A stretch of DNA of 64,000 nucleotides from JABCZH01 sp963803775 (GTDB lineage: Bacteria; Acidobacteriota; Terriglobia; Terriglobales; Acidobacteriaceae), in the NCBI GenBank assembly GCA_963803775.1, contig CAWDNS010000007.1, positions 1,116,001-1,180,000 of the forward strand. The letters run 5' to 3'. Positions 60,087-64,000 of this stretch are shown piece by piece. The notes beneath the pieces are model-generated. The model was not told the origin of the DNA, made no database searches, and saw nothing but the letters and a program-made list of their open reading frames with translations. The translations under genes were made by a program, and so were the position numbers. Position 1 is the first letter of the stretch; the number at the start of each line of letters is the position of its first letter.

Positions 60087-62036
60087 TTACAGGGTCGGCG
60101 TCTTTTCTGCAATCAACTTCCTGATCTTCTCCACGAACTCCGCCGACGGCATGTCTTCCGTCTTTTCACTACCTCGCGTACGGACGTTCACCTTGCCGGC
60201 TTCGGCTTCTTTATCTCCCACCACCAGCAGGAACGGCACTTTCTGCATGCGCGTGCTCGCGGATTTTGGCATTCATCTTTTCATTGCGGCCGTCGACATG
60301 AACCCGCACTCCAGCTTCCTTGAGTTGCGCAGCAACTTTGTTGGCGTACTCGACGTGCCGCTCGGCAATGGGAATCATCACCGCCTGCACCGGAGAGAGC
60401 CACACCGGAAACGCCCCGGCGTAGTGCTCGATCAGCACGCCGAAGAATCGCTCAACCGACCCATACAGCGCGCGATGCACCATGACCGGCTGCTTGCGCG
60501 TTCCATCTTCCGCCACATACTCCAGGCCGAAACGCGCGGGCAGATTAAAGTCGAACTGGATGGTTGAAAGCTGCCACAGCCGGCCGATGGCATCCACCAG
60601 CTTGATGTCGATCTTCGGCCCGTAAAATGCGCCTTCTCCAGGAACGGTCTTGTACTCGATCTTCCGCCGCTTGAGTACATTCTCCAGCGAGGCCGTGGCG
60701 TGGTTCCATGGCTCCTCGTTGCCGACAAAATTCTGGCGGTCATTCGGGTTCCAGGTCGATAGCTCGGTCTGAAATTTGTCGAAGCCAAAATCTTTCAGCA
60801 CATCCACAGCGAAATCTAGGCAGGCTTCGATTTCGCTTTCAACCTGCTCTGGCGTGCAGAAAATATGAGCATCGTCCTGCGTAAATCCGCGCACCCGCAG
60901 CAGTCCGTGCATCACGCCGGAACGCTCATAGCGATACACCGTGCCCAACTCACCCAGCCGCACTGGCAAATCGCGATAGGATTTCAGCGAATCTTTGTAA
61001 ATGAGAATATGGCCCGGGCAATTCATGGGCTTGAGCCGGTATTCTGCGTCATCCAGTTCCATGACATCGAACATGTTTTGTGCGTAGTGGCCCTCGTGGC
61101 CCGAGGTTTGCCAAAGCTGGCGGCGCATCACGTGCGGCGTATACACCAGCGAATAGCCACGCTTGATGTACTTCGTTGCGCATCCAGTCTTCCATCTCTT
61201 TGCGGATGATTCCGCCCTTGGGATGCCAGAAGATCAGCCCCGGCCCGGCCAACTCCTGAATCGAAAACAAATCGAGCTGCTGGCCCAGCACGCGGTGATC
61301 GCGCTTTTTGGCTTCTTCTTGCTTGTGGATGAAGTCGTCGAGGTCCTTTTTCGAAAAGAATGAAGTCCCGTAAATGCGCTGCAGTTGCGGATTTTTCTCA
61401 TCGCCCAGCCAATACGCCCCTGCAATATTCAGCAACTTGAATGCTTTGATCCGGCCGGTTGAAGGAATGTGCGGTCCGCGGCAGAAGTCGGTGAACTTGC
61501 CAGTCCGGTAAATGGAAATCTTTTCATCGGGCTTGGTGAATTGCTCGATGAAGTGGCACTTCATGAAGTCGCCTTCATTCTTGAACGCAGCCAGCCCCTG
61601 ATCGCGCGGCAGAAACTCGCGGGCGTAGGGAATGTTCTGCTGCACCAGTTCCTGCATCTTCTTCTCGATCTTTTCGAGGTCCTCTGGAGTAAACGGCGTA
61701 GGCCGGTAGAAATCGTAGAAGAATCCGCTCTCGGTTGGCGGACCGTGGCCCAGCTTGGTCTCCGGGAACAACTCCAACACCGCTGCTGCCAGCAAGTGAG
61801 CGGACGAATGCCGGAAAACTTCCAGCGCCTCCGGATCTTTTTCCGTGAGGATACGTAGCATCAGTGTCTTTTTCCAGCGGCCGGGTCAGATCGATGAGAT
61901 CGCCATTGGTCTTGGCCGCGAGGGCTGCATCGGCCAATCGCGGGCCGATTGATTTCGCGACATCGAGCGCAGTGCTGCCTTTGGGTAGTTCCTTCACGCT
62001 CCCGTCGGGGAGCTGGACATGAATGTTGTCTGCCAT
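60087..62036 (-). CDS. thrS: Threonyl-tRNA synthetase, frame-interrupted
   Basis: From ATG 62036 the TGS domain (IHVQLPDGSVKELPKGSTAL) is followed by an editing domain (FRHSSAHLLAAAVLELFPET with HxxxH), the class II core (LIFWHPKGGIIRKEMEDWM; PMNCPGHILIYK; RVRGFTQDDAHIFC) and the anticodon-binding domain at the end. Three single-base insertions (near 61862, 61171 and 60249) split it; each corrected join restores conserved sequence, for example NEYIKRGYSLVYTPHV. Rejoined length is about 648 residues, normal. The enzyme is essential, so these are probably sequence errors. Confidence 0.88.
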
Positions 62037-62096
62037 AGGATTAGCATTCAAGTATAAAACACCGGAGAGGCAGGAGTAGGCCTAGCCGGTGCTTCT

Positions 62097-62142
62097 CTTT
62101 GCGCTCTTTGCGGTTAGAGTTTTTACCGCAAAGAGCGCAAAG
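62097..62142. repeat. Perfect 18-bp inverted repeat in the thrS upstream spacer
   Basis: Two perfect 18-base arms (62097-62114 and 62125-62142; core GCGCTCTTTGCGG) flank a 10-base loop containing TTTTT. Further GCGAAGATCGCAAAG copies follow to 62165. It lies between the M2 peptidase and thrS on the minus strand; it could form a strong hairpin in RNA or mark a dispersed palindromic element. Confidence 0.7.
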
Positions 62143-62261
62143 TATTTCGCGAAGATCGCAAAGAACACCTCATCTATGTGGTGCTGCATTCTGAGGTGCA
62201 AGACCAGCGTATTTTCATAGCGTCAGTCGTCTTCCACTCACCCTCCGCGCCATCGGCCCAG

Positions 62262-64000
62262 CTACCAGCCTGTTTTCTGTCCCTTATTCTGTTCGTCCAG
62301 CCACTTCTGCAATGGAGCGAAGTAGTCCAGCATGGCGCTGGCATCCATCTGGCGCTGGCCGGTGAGAGCTTCCAGAGCGTCAGGCCAAGGCTGGCTCTGG
62401 CCCATCGCCAGCATCTTGTTCAGCTTTTCTCCCGCCGCTTTGGAGTTATAGAACGTGCAGCGATGCAGCGGCCCCGTGTATCCGGCTTCCTTGCACATGG
62501 CGCGATAGAACTGGAATTGCAGAATGTCGCGCCAGGAAATACCGCATGTAGGGCACATTCGCGGCGACATGGTATTTCGCGCCCGGATCAAAATCCGCCT
62601 CACTGCGCGCCACCGGCGGCGCCACCCCCTGATACTTCAAGCCGCATGTCCCACCACGCCTTGTTGTAATCGGCGGGATTGATTTCGCCAGAGAATACTT
62701 TCCAGCGCCACTGATCAATCAGCAAGCCGAACGGCAGGAATGCTACTTTTTCGAGAGCCTGCTTCAGCAGCAGTGGAATGTCGCCATCGGCGGAAGGAAG
62801 TTGGTCGAGCAGGCCGATTTGCTGCAAGTATTCCGGCGTGACCGCCAAGCGCGATGGTATCGCCAATGGCTTCGTGGAATCCATCATTGGCGCCGCTCTC
62901 GAACAAGAACGGCTGGTTCTTGTAAGCCCGCTGATAAAAGTTGTGCCCGAGCTCGTGATGAATAGTGACGAAGTCCTCGTCGCGAATCTGAATGCACATC
63001 TTCACGCGCAGATCGTCCTGGTTGTCGATGTCCCAGGCGCTGGCGTGGCAAACCACGTCGCGGTCACGCGGCTTGGTAAACAAGCGAACGCTCCCAGAAA
63101 GTCGGCGGCAGTGGCGCAAAGCCCAGAGACTTATAGAAATTCTCGCCGTAGCGCACCATGCCCTTGGCGTCGAGATTTTTAGCCTTCAGCAATTCGGTAA
63201 GATCATAGCCGCGGCTGTTCTCCGGCAGGCCGAGCAGCGGGAAAAATTCCCCCACTGCTGTGCCCAGGGGTTGCCCAAGAGATCGGCGGGAATCGGGCCA
63301 TCCGGCGGCACCAGGCTCGGTCCGTAGTGTCTGCGCCAGCTTTGCGCGCACATAGGTATGCAGTGACAAATACAGCGGTCGCACCTGCTGCCACAGCCGC
63401 TCCAGTTCGGCGCTGAATTGCTCGGGAGTCATGTCATAGCCCGCACGCCACATTGCTCCCACATCTTTGAAGCCCATCTCGCGCGCGCCCTGGTTCGAAA
63501 GTTCGACGAAGCGCGCGTAGCGCTGGCGCATGGGCGCTCCAATTTTGTGCCATCCCGTCCATACGTCCTTTAGCTCGTTGGGGTCGCGGCTTTCTGTCAT
63601 GACCTTTTCGATCGCCGTGATGTCCAGGCAGTCATCCGGCTTGCGGCAATACTTGCCTTTGCCATAATCGCCGTCGAGAGAGGTGGCGATTTCGATCATC
63701 TCGCGCCGCAGCTTTGGATCCTTCGGCGCCGGCGCGGTCAAGCCCAATTTCAGCAGTAAGAACTTCCGGGCCAAAACCGGCGGGAGAGCCAGACCATCGA
63801 ATTGCTTGGCTTGCTCCACCAGTTCCGTCACCGCGGCAGTACCTTGCTCATTGGCGTCGGCCGATATCGCCTCGGTGTCGTCGGTGATGAAGTTCTCCTG
63901 CACCCACTGGGCCCGCGCTGCTCTGGTATTCAACTCATTCAAGCGTGCTTCCGCCTGACTGATGAACTGTTCCGCCTCTGCCACCGTGTGTTTTGAGGCA
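62262..64000 (-). CDS. Peptidase family M2 (ACE-like) metallopeptidase, partial and frame-interrupted
   Basis: The 5' end is cut by the window edge. Pieces in order read as an angiotensin-converting-enzyme-like dicarboxypeptidase: VWTGWHKIGAPMRQRYARFV, ENFYKSLGFAPLPPTFWERS, then the zinc site TIHHELGHNFYQRAY (HExxH) with FHEAIGDTIAL (third ligand Glu), SGEINPADYNKAWWDM, VPYMRYFLA, ILQFQFYRAMCKEAG and a closing QRQMDASAMLDYFAPLQKWLDEQN. The frame breaks at about 63327, 63250, 63081, 62846, 62638 and 62530; all but 63250 (a short C run) look like single-base insertions. Relatives are secreted peptidases. Confidence 0.8.

Overview
The window looks like a chromosomal segment of a soil-type Acidobacteriota (class Terriglobia or a close relative). 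This is an inference from moderately GC-rich DNA, many Sec-secreted proteins of types common in that phylum (DUF4097 adhesin-like, PDZ, NTF2-like, a multipass spermidine-synthase-like protein, a PNGase A homologue) and short intergenic repeats. I ran no database search. One tRNA is present (tRNA-Gln, UUG); there is no rRNA, IS element, phage or CRISPR array.

Layout. 0.1-9 kb: secreted and envelope genes (PNGase A-like, PstS-like binding protein, small exported proteins, a lipoprotein, an OprP/OprO-type porin). 9.4-25.7 kb: an oxalate-utilisation island, the main point of interest. 25.7-40.2 kb: a second MFS carrier, pyruvate phosphate dikinase, a FEN-like nuclease, a HugZ-like flavoprotein, metallophosphoesterase, RluA-type synthase, FAD-linked oxidase, cysteine-desulfurase-like enzyme, MCE protein and spermidine-synthase-like protein. 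40.3-47.1 kb: ornithine-cyclodeaminase-like enzyme, AcpS, SelA, RecG, a GAF-GAF-GGDEF diguanylate cyclase. 47.2-51.1 kb: an ECF sigma/anti-sigma operon with DUF4097 and PDZ genes. 53-64 kb: a housekeeping block (rplI, rpsR, rpsF, pth, rplY, prs, tRNA-Gln, ispE, thrS) and an M2-family peptidase cut by the window edge.

Oxalate island. One + strand gene train encodes a glyoxylate aminotransferase-like enzyme, an AAE3/Pcs60-type oxalate-CoA ligase (one apparent frameshift), a PanE-like reductase (candidate oxalyl-CoA reductase) and a FadR-type regulator. It continues with a CDC48-like AAA+ ATPase, then the gamma, delta, alpha and beta subunits of a 2-oxoacid oxidoreductase and three small proteins. 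The alpha subunit carries YPIRP in place of YPITP, plus further residues that I recall as diagnostic of the Moorella oxalate oxidoreductase (OOR). The delta subunit is fused to a GltD-like FAD/NAD(P) module, so reducing power may go directly to NAD(P)+. An OxlT-like oxalate:formate antiporter follows with a clear promoter and terminator. I infer two routes: an assimilatory one (oxalate to oxalyl-CoA to glyoxylate to glycine) and a dissimilatory one (oxalate to 2 CO2 plus NAD(P)H).

Regulation. A 21-bp imperfect palindrome of the form YGGT-N11-ACCA occurs just downstream of predicted promoters of the porin, the fadR-like gene and oxlT. This suggests one oxalate regulon spanning outer-membrane entry, inner-membrane exchange and catabolism.

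Sequence quality. Single-base frame breaks hit prs, ispE, thrS and the M2 peptidase (nine in essential genes), and also the ligase and the OOR gamma subunit. Essential genes cannot carry so many lesions, so most are probably sequencing or assembly errors. The other breaks should be read in that light.
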